61,512 nt of DNA from UBA1858 sp045105615 (lineage in GTDB: Bacteria > Pseudomonadota > Gammaproteobacteria > UBA4575), in NCBI GenBank assembly GCA_045105615.1, contig JBGCDS010000018.1, forward strand, positions 1 to 61,512, given 5' to 3'. Under the pieces are notes generated by a model that saw only the letters and a list, made by a program, of their open reading frames with translations, was not told where the DNA came from and did no database searches. Shown piece by piece: positions 1-7,179 of this stretch; the first letter of the stretch is position 1; each line of letters starts with the position of its first letter. The translations under genes and the position numbers were made by a program.

Positions 1-1
1 G

Positions 2-202
2 ATATATTACATTCATTTATCTCTTAATCATTCTGCTGAAGTTAACCCTCAATATTTTGGATTTTATATCGAGGGAATATTTGTTGAATTTAATGGCGAT
101 GCGTCTCTAGATAATTATGCTTCAAGTTTTATTGTGGAGAGTAAAGAACTAGGAGAATGCATTATGAGACGAGGTACATATTTCGAAGGAAAATTAAATT
201 AA
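2..202 (+). CDS. C-terminal end of an unrecognised protein (cut by window start)
   Basis: An open frame enters from the left edge and ends at TAA 200-202, giving the last 66 residues. They are mixed polar and aromatic, with no signal peptide, membrane segment or motif I recognise (ending ...RRGTYFEGKLN). The next gene starts 3 nt downstream on the same strand, so the two are probably cotranscribed. It lies in the AT-rich putative island. The coding call rests on frame length and tight spacing only; no function can be given. Confidence 0.5.
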   Translation: MYYIHLSLNHSAEVNPQYFGFYIEGIFVEFNGDASLDNYASSFIVESKELGECIMRRGTYFEGKLN

Positions 203-205
203 ATA

Positions 206-487
206 GTGAAGCTTAGTAATAATAAAACTTACAAGCTGCTAATTACCGTATTAGTATTTGTCCTGTTATTGATTAAATACGGAACAACATTAGAATATTT
301 ACTCTTTGCTGGAATGATGAGTTACATATGTGTGGATAATATTTACAACTACATTATGAAGCAAACAATCGACTTTACGGGCGGCCCATACGAATATGAG
401 CCCAGCAATCAGGAAACGCAATTAATGCGCGCATTTATATTTTTTTGCAATCTATCCTTGCTGTTATTTGTCGGATTTTATTTTTGA
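206..487 (+). CDS. Small hypothetical membrane protein
   Basis: 93 residues from a GTG start. Two hydrophobic stretches near the N-terminus (about residues 10-24 and 29-47) and one at the extreme C-terminus (about 74-93) flank a polar segment at 48-73, which suggests a small inner-membrane protein with two or three spans. No family is recognised. An AAGGA about 14 nt upstream is a poor but possible ribosome site, and the 3-nt gap after the preceding ORF suggests coupling. A copy of the palindromic repeat shared with the next two genes begins 27 nt after its stop. Low G+C and lack of recognisable homology fit an accessory gene. Confidence 0.55.
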   Translation: MKLSNNKTYKLLITVLVFVLLLIKYGTTLEYLLFAGMMSYICVDNIYNYIMKQTIDFTGGPYEYEPSNQETQLMRAFIFFCNLSLLLFVGFYF

Positions 488-513
488 AATATATACGAAG
501 AACTAAACTATCT

Positions 514-543
514 AATGACCGCTATTGAGCCGATAGCAGACAT
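514..543 (+). repeat. Post-gene palindromic repeat, copy 1
   Basis: First of three copies of a ~30-bp imperfect inverted repeat, each 10-27 nt after a plus-strand stop codon. Core here is CGCTATTGAGCCGATAGC, with outer arms AATGAC and GACAT. The stem has mismatches and no T-run follows, so it is not a standard Rho-independent terminator. The other copies are at 1458-1487 and 2477-2507. Confidence 0.75.
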
Positions 544-561
544 AGAGCATCTATAAAATTT

Positions 562-591
562 TTGGAAAGTAATCTAAACTTGGCATATTAT
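562..591 (+). promoter_or_regulatory. Possible sigma70 promoter for the amidotransferase gene
   Basis: TTGGAA (562-567) and TATTAT (586-591) are separated by 18 nt and lie about 37 nt before the ATG at 629. Match to consensus is moderate and the region is AT-rich, so chance is a real possibility. If true, this gene is transcribed independently of the upstream pair, the palindromic repeat separating the units. Confidence 0.3.
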
Positions 592-628
592 CAATTCATA
601 ATCTTTTTAAAATTAAGAAAATAAGAGA

Positions 629-1432
629 ATGTGTGAGCTTTTTGCAATGTCCAGTCTACAAGCGGCTACTGTTAATTTCTCAATCAATACATTTGCTCAG
701 CACGGTGGTGGCGTAGATATTCATAAAGATGGCTGGGGTGTCGTCTATTATGAAGGTAATGATGTAAGGAGAATAAGAGATACTACGCCCGCTGTTGGCA
801 ACGAGTGGATTCAGTTTCTTGAACGACATTCTTTAAAAAGTAATATTGTTTTATCTCATATAAGAAAAGCTACCAGGGGGTCGTTAAAACTAAATAATAC
901 ACAGCCTTTTTGCAAAGAACTTGCTGGGAAAGTACACAGTTTTGCTCACAACGGTGATTTAGAAGATCTTCTGAACAATTCAGATTCAATTTCTAAATGC
1001 TATCAACCGCTTGGAGTAACTGATTCTGAAATAGCATTTTGTATATTATTAAGTGAGCTTTCTACTTTGTGGCTAAAACATGAAAGATCACCACCACTCA
1101 ATGAAAGAGTCGCAATAATCCATCAACTATTTAGAAAATTTTCCTCTATGGGCATAGCCAACTTCATTTATACAGATAGTGAATACCTATATGCCTATAG
1201 TGACAAGCGTAACCAGAAAGACAACACTATTGCTCCACCTGGACTTTATAAACTGGAAAGGCATTGTCAGGAACCTAGTTTGGATGCCAAATATTTAGGT
1301 TTATCTATTTCTAAACATTTCCAAAAAGTTGTTTTAGTGGCTAGTGTTCCATTGTCTGAGGAGAATTGGATACCAATCGAAAAAGATGAACTACTAGTCT
1401 TGCAGCTAGGCAAAGAAATAAAAAATTATTAA
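629..1432 (+). CDS. YafJ-type class II glutamine amidotransferase
   Basis: 267 residues, similar in length to E. coli YafJ (255). The protein starts MCELFAM; removal of Met1 would expose Cys2 as the N-terminal nucleophile of an Ntn-hydrolase. Further family motifs are present: HIRKATRG (77-84), NTQPF (90-94) and FAHNGD (105-110), the last carrying the oxyanion-hole Asn-Gly. The domain would hydrolyse glutamine to glutamate and ammonia; the acceptor is unknown for this family, and no synthase domain is fused here. No signal peptide, so cytoplasmic. It sits alone between two copies of the palindromic repeat in the putative island. Family assignment is firm; the biological role is not. Confidence 0.85.
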   Translation: MCELFAMSSLQAATVNFSINTFAQHGGGVDIHKDGWGVVYYEGNDVRRIRDTTPAVGNEWIQFLERHSLKSNIVLSHIRKATRGSLKLNNTQPFCKELAGKVHSFAHNGDLEDLLNNSDSISKCYQPLGVTDSEIAFCILLSELSTLWLKHERSPPLNERVAIIHQLFRKFSSMGIANFIYTDSEYLYAYSDKRNQKDNTIAPPGLYKLERHCQEPSLDAKYLGLSISKHFQKVVLVASVPLSEENWIPIEKDELLVLQLGKEIKNY

Positions 1433-1457
1433 CTATTATTTTATTCTTAATTTCTTG

Positions 1458-1487
1458 AATGATCGCTATTGGCCGAAAGCCGACCAT
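1458..1487 (+). repeat. Post-gene palindromic repeat, copy 2
   Basis: Second copy of the repeat, 26 nt after the amidotransferase stop, same orientation as copies 1 and 3. Core CGCTATTGGCCGAAAGCC; outer arms AATGAT and CCAT. It lies entirely in the 72-nt gap between two plus-strand genes, so it is also immediately upstream of the next ORF. Confidence 0.75.
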
Positions 1488-1504
1488 GTTATTGAATCTA
1501 GTTA

Positions 1505-2467
1505 ATGATACATAAAGCAATACAAACTGCTTCGGCATTGGTTTTTTCTGCGCTTGTACCAGCATTGCTTTTTAGTGCTATGAACGCAAATTTTAAATTA
1601 TTATCCCTTGCATTTATTGTTGCATTGGGTCACTCGATTCTGCTGGGCCTTCCTTGTTACTTGGCTATTAAAAGAAAATCCCAACTCAATTGGATTGTCT
1701 CGATGTCATTTGGGTTCGTGATTGGTTGGATACCTATGGCACTTTTCATGTGGCCATATAACCCTGGTGAAAACTTCAATTCTTGGATAGGTGAAACACA
1801 GACGATAGTAAATGGCATACCCACAACACAGGGCTGGATTGACTACTTTAAATCAACAGTTGTTTACGGCTTCTTAGGAGCAACAGGAGGATTATTTTTT
1901 TGGTTAACTTTATCTTTGTACAGTAGATTACTTAATAATCATGGCAAATGCTTTATAACTTATTTAATTCCATTATTTGCTCTGATCATTTGTGGAGCTA
2001 TATTTGCAATTCCATCAATTACTGCGGATCGGTCTTGTCATAATCCACTTAGGCAGGGTGGAACTAGCATTTCACCTAAAGTAGGTGTCGATGTTGATAT
2101 TCCAAATGAAGAGTGGCCCGTGCTTATAGAATTGTTTTCAAACTTTGCTTTAAATAATAATCTTGAGTTTAAGAATTCAAGTGAAAACAGGCCAGGATCA
2201 GTCAGATCACTATATCTCAGTATTTGTCATGAATCAGGTTTCGTTATTAGTATTGTTGAGCAGAGATGGCCGCATAATAATTACGCTAATATGATGCCTG
2301 GTCGAGGAATTGGTATCTCCACTTATGAAATGGGAAAAAATACAGGCTGGAAAGAAGTGAAAAATAATTTACTTTATGAGATTCAAAATCAATGGCCTGG
2401 AAAAATAAATTACAGAGATTCACGCGGAAATAAAATTGGTAAAGATGAAACACCACTTAGTAAATAA
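1505..2467 (+). CDS. Hypothetical membrane protein with C-terminal soluble domain
   Basis: 320 residues. The N-terminal ~180 residues hold about five hydrophobic segments (roughly 8-25, 32-55, 62-82, 120-140, 155-172), with no cleavable signal peptide. The remaining ~140 residues are polar and probably form a periplasmic or cytoplasmic domain with Trp-Pro pairs (EEWPV, QRWPH, QNQWPG). No family is recognised and there is no catalytic motif. No good ribosome site precedes the ATG; a start slightly downstream is possible. The gene is followed after 10 nt by the third palindromic repeat. Its AT-richness and isolation fit accessory DNA. Confidence 0.65.
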   Translation: MIHKAIQTASALVFSALVPALLFSAMNANFKLLSLAFIVALGHSILLGLPCYLAIKRKSQLNWIVSMSFGFVIGWIPMALFMWPYNPGENFNSWIGETQTIVNGIPTTQGWIDYFKSTVVYGFLGATGGLFFWLTLSLYSRLLNNHGKCFITYLIPLFALIICGAIFAIPSITADRSCHNPLRQGGTSISPKVGVDVDIPNEEWPVLIELFSNFALNNNLEFKNSSENRPGSVRSLYLSICHESGFVISIVEQRWPHNNYANMMPGRGIGISTYEMGKNTGWKEVKNNLLYEIQNQWPGKINYRDSRGNKIGKDETPLSK

Positions 2468-2476
2468 CCTTTGGTT

Positions 2477-2507
2477 AATGTCCGCTATTGAGCCGAAAGC
2501 GGTCATT
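2477..2507 (+). repeat. Post-gene palindromic repeat, copy 3
   Basis: Third and best-paired copy, 10 nt after the stop of the membrane-protein gene. Core CGCTATTGAGCCGAAAGC; outer arms AATGTC and GGTCATT can pair except for one central mismatch. No T-run follows. Gene direction switches just after this copy. Confidence 0.75.
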
Positions 2508-2628
2508 ATTAGATCGAATCCAAACAAGACTATGCACAGGACTCATGCTCAAGGATATTAAGTTGTCTAATAGATCTAATAGCTATTAAGTAATTCAAAG
2601 GCCATTCTTAATTTTGGGAGTCTAAACT

Positions 2629-3774
2629 TTAGCTAAACTGCTTGCTAAATATGACCATGTATTCTTGAAACCAGAATAATTGGTTGCGTTGTTTGCCTGG
2701 CAATTTTTCTAGTACTTTATGTTTAACAAAATCGTTTACCAGGGTTGAAGCAGTATTGTGTTGAATATTCAGCAATTCGGCTACTTCTTTGATATTGACT
2801 AATGGCTTTTGATAAAGATGCAACATCAAGCTTTGTGCATTTTTTTGTCTTCGTGTGCCAAAATGAGGTAAGACTTCTTGTTCAAGCCTATATTTTAGAT
2901 CGATTAAATTTTTAAACACTTGAATTGAGCTATTCGCGGTTTCCACTACGCCCGATAAGAAAAATATAAGCCATTGCTTCATATTGTTTGATTCACGAAC
3001 TGCCATTAGGTTATCGATATATGTTGTTTTGTTTCTTTCAAAGAAATCTGAAAGATACAGTGCTGGTTTTTTAAGCAGATCAAAGTTTGCAAGATAAAGA
3101 GCTATCAATAGTCTTCCTAATCTCCCATTCCCATCCAAAAAAGGATGTATCGTTTCAAATTGATAATGAATAATTGCTACTTTTATCAAATGTGGCACCC
3201 TTAGTTCTTCATTATGCATAAATCGCTCTAGGTCACTCATTAGGTCTGCGACTTCATCTTGATGAGGGGGGATAAACACTGCATTTTTTAAGCTAACACC
3301 TATCCAGTTTTGACTCGTACGAAATTCACCTGGCCGTTTGACTTCGCCTCTTACACCTTGCATTAAAATTCTGTGTGTATCCTTTAGAAGCCGGTTTGAT
3401 AATGGGATAGTTTGCAACTGCTCAATTGCAAAATTAATTGCCCCAACATAATTTTGTACTTCTTCCCAATCATCCCGTTTTTCTGGATCAACATCTTGTT
3501 CATCCATCAAGGCTTCTTCCATATTGGTACGTGTACCTTCGATACGACTCGACTGGGTTGCTTCCTTAGCAATATGCATCTTGATGAAAAATTCAACATC
3601 AGGGATTAGTTGTGAAAATGCATTCAGTTCCCCAAGTACTCTGTCAGCTTCACTTAGTAGCTGTTGGATTACTGGATCAGAAAATGACCATTGAAGATTG
3701 ATTAGCTCGGGTGAAAAGCTTTTATATTGGTACTGTTGAGCATAAGTACCAGATTTATATTCATTTATATCCAT
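2629..3774 (-). CDS. Class II Fic family protein (AMP transferase) with C-terminal winged helix
   Basis: 381 residues, close to the Shewanella SoFic type. Fic enzymes usually transfer AMP from ATP to hydroxyl side chains of target proteins. The catalytic motif HPFLDGNGRLGR is complete (210-221: His210, Asn216, Arg218, Arg221). The self-inhibiting (S/T)xxxE(G/N) motif appears as SSRIEG (75-80), with Glu79 placed to block ATP, which makes this a class II Fic with built-in inhibition. The C-terminal ~85 residues look like a winged helix-turn-helix (VAELLNIQHNTASTLVNDF). No separate Fic antitoxin is encoded next to it. Two matching palindromes just upstream suggest it represses its own promoter. 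The target protein cannot be told from sequence. Confidence 0.92.
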   Translation of the reverse strand: MDINEYKSGTYAQQYQYKSFSPELINLQWSFSDPVIQQLLSEADRVLGELNAFSQLIPDVEFFIKMHIAKEATQSSRIEGTRTNMEEALMDEQDVDPEKRDDWEEVQNYVGAINFAIEQLQTIPLSNRLLKDTHRILMQGVRGEVKRPGEFRTSQNWIGVSLKNAVFIPPHQDEVADLMSDLERFMHNEELRVPHLIKVAIIHYQFETIHPFLDGNGRLGRLLIALYLANFDLLKKPALYLSDFFERNKTTYIDNLMAVRESNNMKQWLIFFLSGVVETANSSIQVFKNLIDLKYRLEQEVLPHFGTRRQKNAQSLMLHLYQKPLVNIKEVAELLNIQHNTASTLVNDFVKHKVLEKLPGKQRNQLFWFQEYMVIFSKQFS

Positions 3775-3793
3775 AATATCGAAAATAGACTAC

Positions 3794-3825
3794 TTTCAGA
3801 CATAACGAGTTAGTTATGTCTGAAA
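3794..3825. promoter_or_regulatory. Fic upstream palindrome 1 (candidate operator)
   Basis: Perfect 13-bp inverted repeat, TTTCAGACATAAC (3794-3806) and GTTATGTCTGAAA (3813-3825), separated by 6 nt. It ends 19 nt before the fic start codon, so a bound protein or an RNA hairpin here would interfere with expression. The inner form TCAGACATAA-N8-TTATGTCTGA matches palindrome 2. Confidence 0.7.
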
Positions 3826-3866
3826 TGTAAACATTGGTGAGTTTGATGTCAAATACTATGTGTCTT

Positions 3867-3894
3867 TCCGATATAACATGCAGCTTATATCGGA
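3867..3894. promoter_or_regulatory. Fic upstream palindrome 2 (candidate operator)
   Basis: Perfect 10-bp inverted repeat TCCGATATAA (3867-3876) and TTATATCGGA (3885-3894) with an 8-nt spacer. It has the same arm length, spacer and consensus (TCmGAyATAA-N8-TTATrTCkGA) as palindrome 1, and begins 71 bp from it, about seven helical turns. Two related sites on one face of DNA are typical of a repressor-regulated promoter. Confidence 0.65.
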
Positions 3895-4009
3895 TAAGTA
3901 GGTGAAATAAGACATAGTTAATATCTAGAAGTTAAATAAAGGCTAATAACTAAACAGAAATAACTAAGAAATATATAAATATGTTATCTATTCAAAGGCC
4001 TAGCTACTC

Positions 4010-4636
4010 TTATACTTCAGTTTGTTCTGCCATCTCCAGGGCATCCTCAACTTCAATCCCTAGATACCTGACAGTGCTTTCAAGCTTAGTATGTCCCAAT
4101 AGCAACTGCACAGCGCGTAGGTTCTTTGTTCTCTTGTAAATTAATGATGCCTTAGTGCGACGTAATGAATGTGTCCCATAGGTTAATGGATCAAGTCCTA
4201 TGCTCTTAACCCAGCGAGCCACTAGCCGTGCATATTGTCGAGTAGACAGATGTGATGATGTAGAAATTCTGCTTGGGAATAAATAATCATGTGGTAAGGA
4301 CTTTGAATGATCAAGCCATCTTGATATAGATGATCTAGTTTGTTCAGTTAGCTCAAATTGAACAACATGCTTAGTTTTCTGTTGCATGATGATTGTTCGA
4401 GTTGCTATCTGGTCTCCGTTTAATATATCGCGAACGCGTAATTTAACCAGATCACACCCTCTTAGTTTGCTGTCAATGGCTAGATTAAAAAGCGCTAACT
4501 CTCGGAGGTTCTTTGACATTTGAAGTCGTATTCTGATACCCCATATCTCACGCAATTTAAAGGGTGGCTTCTGGCCAATTACTTTACCTTTATTCCAAGG
4601 TTCATTTTTCTTGGCTTTATAAGTGAGTAAATACAT
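4010..4636 (-). CDS. Short tyrosine recombinase/integrase
   Basis: 208 residues from the ATG at 4636, chosen because AAGG lies 9 nt upstream; an in-frame ATG three codons earlier overlaps that site. All main catalytic positions of a tyrosine recombinase are visible: Arg59 (SKLRGCDLVKL), a Lys-containing hairpin (QQKTKHVV), His156/Arg159 (THSLRRT), His182 (LLLGHT) and nucleophile Tyr191 (VRYLG). The usual N-terminal core-binding domain is missing or reduced to ~40 residues, so the protein is about half the usual length. It is not IntI-like. It ends 207 nt before a partial tRNA-Met and is the likely integrase of the element whose edge lies there. Confidence 0.9.
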   Translation of the reverse strand: MYLLTYKAKKNEPWNKGKVIGQKPPFKLREIWGIRIRLQMSKNLRELALFNLAIDSKLRGCDLVKLRVRDILNGDQIATRTIIMQQKTKHVVQFELTEQTRSSISRWLDHSKSLPHDYLFPSRISTSSHLSTRQYARLVARWVKSIGLDPLTYGTHSLRRTKASLIYKRTKNLRAVQLLLGHTKLESTVRYLGIEVEDALEMAEQTEV

Positions 4637-4639
4637 TGC

Positions 4640-4667
4640 ATACATCCTTTTCAGTTTTAGGATGTAT
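4640..4667. promoter_or_regulatory. Inverted repeat over the integrase ribosome-binding region
   Basis: ATACATCCT (4640-4648) and AGGATGTAT (4659-4667) form a perfect 9-bp inverted repeat with a 10-nt spacer. The integrase ribosome site and an upstream in-frame ATG lie within the arm next to the gene. An mRNA hairpin here, or a protein bound to the DNA, would limit integrase production. Confidence 0.5.
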
Positions 4668-4842
4668 TGTTATAAAACTAAATAATGGCCATTTTTGGCT
4701 AAAAGCAATCAGAAATTTGTATATTTTGTGCCAAAGTGAACACCAAGTGAGGCAGGGTGTATACCTATTGAAACGGGTTATGGGTAAGGACAAGTGCGGT
4801 AAGTAACTGAATTAATTAAAAGTGTAATTTACTCGATCAAGT

Positions 4843-4886
4843 TCATAATGCTGGGGTCGGTGGTTCAAGTCCACCCATAGCCACCA
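4843..4886 (+). other. 3' fragment of elongator tRNA-Met(CAU): candidate attR site
   Basis: 44 nt match the 3' part of an elongator tRNA-Met: anticodon CAT and loop end (TCATAA), anticodon-stem strand TGCTG, variable loop GGGTC, T-arm GGTGG-TTCAAGT-CCACC, acceptor strand CATAGCC, discriminator A and encoded CCA. The matching 5' half is absent; upstream DNA does not form the opposite anticodon stem (CAGCA expected) or a D-arm. Tyrosine recombinases often use tRNA 3' halves with crossover at the anticodon loop, and one is encoded just to the left. I infer the right end of an element occupying positions 1 to ~4842 and beyond. An intact tRNA-Met with the same 3' half should lie left of the window. 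Confidence 0.8.
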
Positions 4887-5273
4887 TACAAAATTCTAAT
4901 TAATTGTTTTTATTAATACACGCTAGACGATTGCAACTTCTAGTTTTGTAACTATTCCCTATAAAGCACAATAAGCCAGGTGAAAGTCTGTTAAAGATTA
5001 TTGCGTAGAACACCGCATTGATTACGATCTATGATAGTAATTCAATGCTCTAATTGTTAGGGCTTTATTTTTTTATGGTTTATCACGCCAAAGTTAAATG
5101 CATCTTTAGCTGTAAAATAATAGCAGTGATTATCTTCTAGAGGGAACCAATCTTCTGGCAGCTTGGTTATATTTAAAATGGAGATTAAGGTGGGCTAGAA
5201 TAGCTAGTGATTAATGTTTGTTGTTAAGTTGCTATCTTAGAATGTGAATTTGAGGATTCGTGTTAGTAGAAAT
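4887..5273. other. Intergenic stretch between island edge and cytochrome gene
   Basis: 387 bases without a credible ORF, RNA gene or repeat. It is AT-rich with scattered stops in all frames. It may hold the old downstream region of the tRNA-Met locus. I see no strong promoter match. Confidence 0.4.
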
Positions 5274-5306
5274 AAAAAAGCCCGCTGATAATTAGCGGGC
5301 TTTTTT
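5274..5306 (-). terminator. Rho-independent terminator (bidirectional form)
   Basis: AGCCCGCT / AGCGGGCT stem around a 7-nt loop, with an A-run before and T-run after, so it can work on both strands. It lies 26 nt after the stop of the minus-strand cytochrome lipoprotein gene. Confidence 0.9.
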
Positions 5307-5331
5307 AAGTTCTATGATGAGTATTTAGTTC

Positions 5332-7179
5332 TTATGGAACAGTGCTGAAGTTATTGAATACATATGCAGCGATTGCGTCTGCGCATACCTGATCACAAAC
5401 TACCGGTGCTGTCTCCCCATCTCCTAAGCCTTTTAATAAAGCAAATGCACTGGTTAAGTTGTTGGTTGGCATTGTAATGACACTATAAGCACTAAAGGCT
5501 GCTTCGCTTGCACATTCAGCGCCACAAAGTAGATCTCCTGGTGCAATTGGCTTGCTGGTAAGTAACTGGCCAAACACGGCTTGATTGGGATCATTGCCAA
5601 GTCCTGCTGAGCCATGGCATGTTTCACAGCTTTCTGTCACAGCAACATCATTTTGGTTGAACACTTGTCGATAAAGTTGTTGACCAATTTCTAATTGACT
5701 TAAATCGTCATCAGTATTGGTAACAGTGACATCTGCAACATCGCCTGCTGCTAATGCCTCGTATCCAGCATCATTACTTGTTGGATCGCCAGTAATAATA
5801 GTGTATTGAACATCATTGTCATCAACTGCGTCATCTTGACCTGTCACAGTAACTGTTTGTTGAATATTCCAATTCAATGTGGTGAAGGTCAGTGACGCTG
5901 GTGCAACAGTTCCTTCCGTGGTGTTACTACTCGAGAGAGGAATAGTGACATTTGCACTTGGCATTGACTGTAAAACTACTGTGAAAGTATCTGCAACCCC
6001 TGCCTCAGAGGTGATTAAACCGTTTTGCGGTGCTACGGTGACTCCTGCAGGAGGAGGCACTTCATTATCATTGTTGACGACTGATACATCTGAAGCATCT
6101 CGCATGCTGTAATCAAGATCGTTACTGACTGCTGGGCTGGTAGTGATCATGTAGCTGGTTGTGCCATCTAAGTTTGCATCATCAATGCCAGTAATAGTAA
6201 CTGTTTGCGGGATGTTGTAATCCAAGTTTGTAAAAGTCAAAGAGGCAGGTGCAACAGTGCCTTCGTTAATGTTTGAGCTGGCTAAGCCAATAGTGACATT
6301 GTCAGTTGGCATTGAGTCTAAAGAGACTTGGAACGTTGCTGTTAAACCAGCTTCATCAGTAATTAAACCGCTAGTAGGTGTGACAGTAATGCCAGCAGGT
6401 ATAGCAACATCGTTATCATTATTTGTTATGTCTACATCTGCAATACTCAAGCCTGAGTAATCAGGGTCAGCACTTACGGCAGGGCCCATCATGATTGAAT
6501 AAACAATATTTCCGTCTACATTGCCATCATCAACACCTGTAACTACGATGGATTTATTTGCATTCCAGTCAAGGTTGTTAAAGGTAAGAGAAGGTGAGCT
6601 TACAGTACCTTCAGCGGTATTGCTGCTTACAACACTTAATGTGACATCAAACGCAGGTTCTGAATCAAGTCGCACCATAATTGTGGTAGTGGCTCCTGAT
6701 TCATCCGTCGTTGGGTTTGCAGATGGTGTTACTGTGATGCCTGGTGTGGGCACTACTGGTGGAGGTGTTGGAGTGCTAGCATTAATCCAAAAATCCATCA
6801 TATAGACTGCTATGTCATATGCGCATGTTCCAGGTGTGCTGCCTGTGCAATCTCCTGTTGTTCCTACGGGCATGGTAGCTGCAATATCGGCTGCTAAAGT
6901 GGCTACGTCTGAACATGAAGGGCATGTGGCAGGGGTAAATGTGTTGATTGCTTGGAATGTACCTCCTTGACCATCTGCGCCATGACAGCTTACGCAACCT
7001 AAAGCTGGTTGTGCATAGAATGCTGCGCCGCTTTGTGCGACGGTGTTGCCCGGTGGAATAATAGTTGTAGGGGTGATAGTGGATGTGCCTGAGCTTTCTC
7101 CAGAAGACTGACCTCCACAAGCATATAAAGAAGCTAATATAACTAGCGATAATAGTGTGACTCGAATTGCATGCAACAT
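5332..7179 (-). CDS. Dihaem c-type cytochrome lipoprotein with three beta-sandwich repeats
   Basis: 615 residues. An N-terminal hydrophobic signal ends in SLYAC, making Cys21 the likely lipidated residue; the mature protein is probably anchored to the outer membrane. A first haem site CVSCH (62-66) lies in a cytochrome-c-like domain, followed by a Pro/Thr linker. Three tandem ~105-residue repeats follow (about 150-480), each with an ITVTP-type start, SSNxxEGTV, PxSLTFTxLxWN and Asp-rich GxDDxxxDG segments like Calx-beta-type Ca-binding sandwiches. A second haem domain carries CETCH (518-522), with extra paired cysteines near the end. A GAGGGG ribosome site precedes the ATG. Redox partner unknown; an electron carrier is inferred from the haem sites. 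Confidence 0.85.
   Translation of the reverse strand: MLHAIRVTLLSLVILASLYACGGQSSGESSGTSTITPTTIIPPGNTVAQSGAAFYAQPALGCVSCHGADGQGGTFQAINTFTPATCPSCSDVATLAADIAATMPVGTTGDCTGSTPGTCAYDIAVYMMDFWINASTPTPPPVVPTPGITVTPSANPTTDESGATTTIMVRLDSEPAFDVTLSVVSSNTAEGTVSSPSLTFNNLDWNANKSIVVTGVDDGNVDGNIVYSIMMGPAVSADPDYSGLSIADVDITNNDNDVAIPAGITVTPTSGLITDEAGLTATFQVSLDSMPTDNVTIGLASSNINEGTVAPASLTFTNLDYNIPQTVTITGIDDANLDGTTSYMITTSPAVSNDLDYSMRDASDVSVVNNDNEVPPPAGVTVAPQNGLITSEAGVADTFTVVLQSMPSANVTIPLSSSNTTEGTVAPASLTFTTLNWNIQQTVTVTGQDDAVDDNDVQYTIITGDPTSNDAGYEALAAGDVADVTVTNTDDDLSQLEIGQQLYRQVFNQNDVAVTESCETCHGSAGLGNDPNQAVFGQLLTSKPIAPGDLLCGAECASEAAFSAYSVITMPTNNLTSAFALLKGLGDGETAPVVCDQVCADAIAAYVFNNFSTVP

Noticed and set aside
514..2507. 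Integron attC sites between cassettes.
   Set aside because: The repeats follow each gene, but the paired RYYYAAC and GTTRRRY core sites are not evident and the nearby recombinase is not IntI-like.
514..2507. CRISPR array.
   Set aside because: Repeats are about 1 kb apart with genes between them, and no short regular spacers or cas genes occur.
2629..4636. Fic plus neighbour as a toxin-antitoxin pair.
   Set aside because: The Fic protein carries its inhibitory motif inside (class II) and the adjacent gene is a recombinase, so there is no separate antitoxin.
4776..4886. A full-length tRNA or tmRNA starting at GGTTATG 4776 and pairing with CATAGCC 4876-4882.
   Set aside because: The seven bases can pair with one G-U, but the 111-nt span has no D-arm, no anticodon stem 5' strand and is too long for tRNA; tmRNA ends differ. 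Only the 3' 44 nt match tRNA-Met.
5879..6805. Three plus-strand ORFs inside the cytochrome lipoprotein gene.
   Set aside because: They are antisense shadows of the three tandem repeats, with similar sequences for that reason, and lack ribosome sites.
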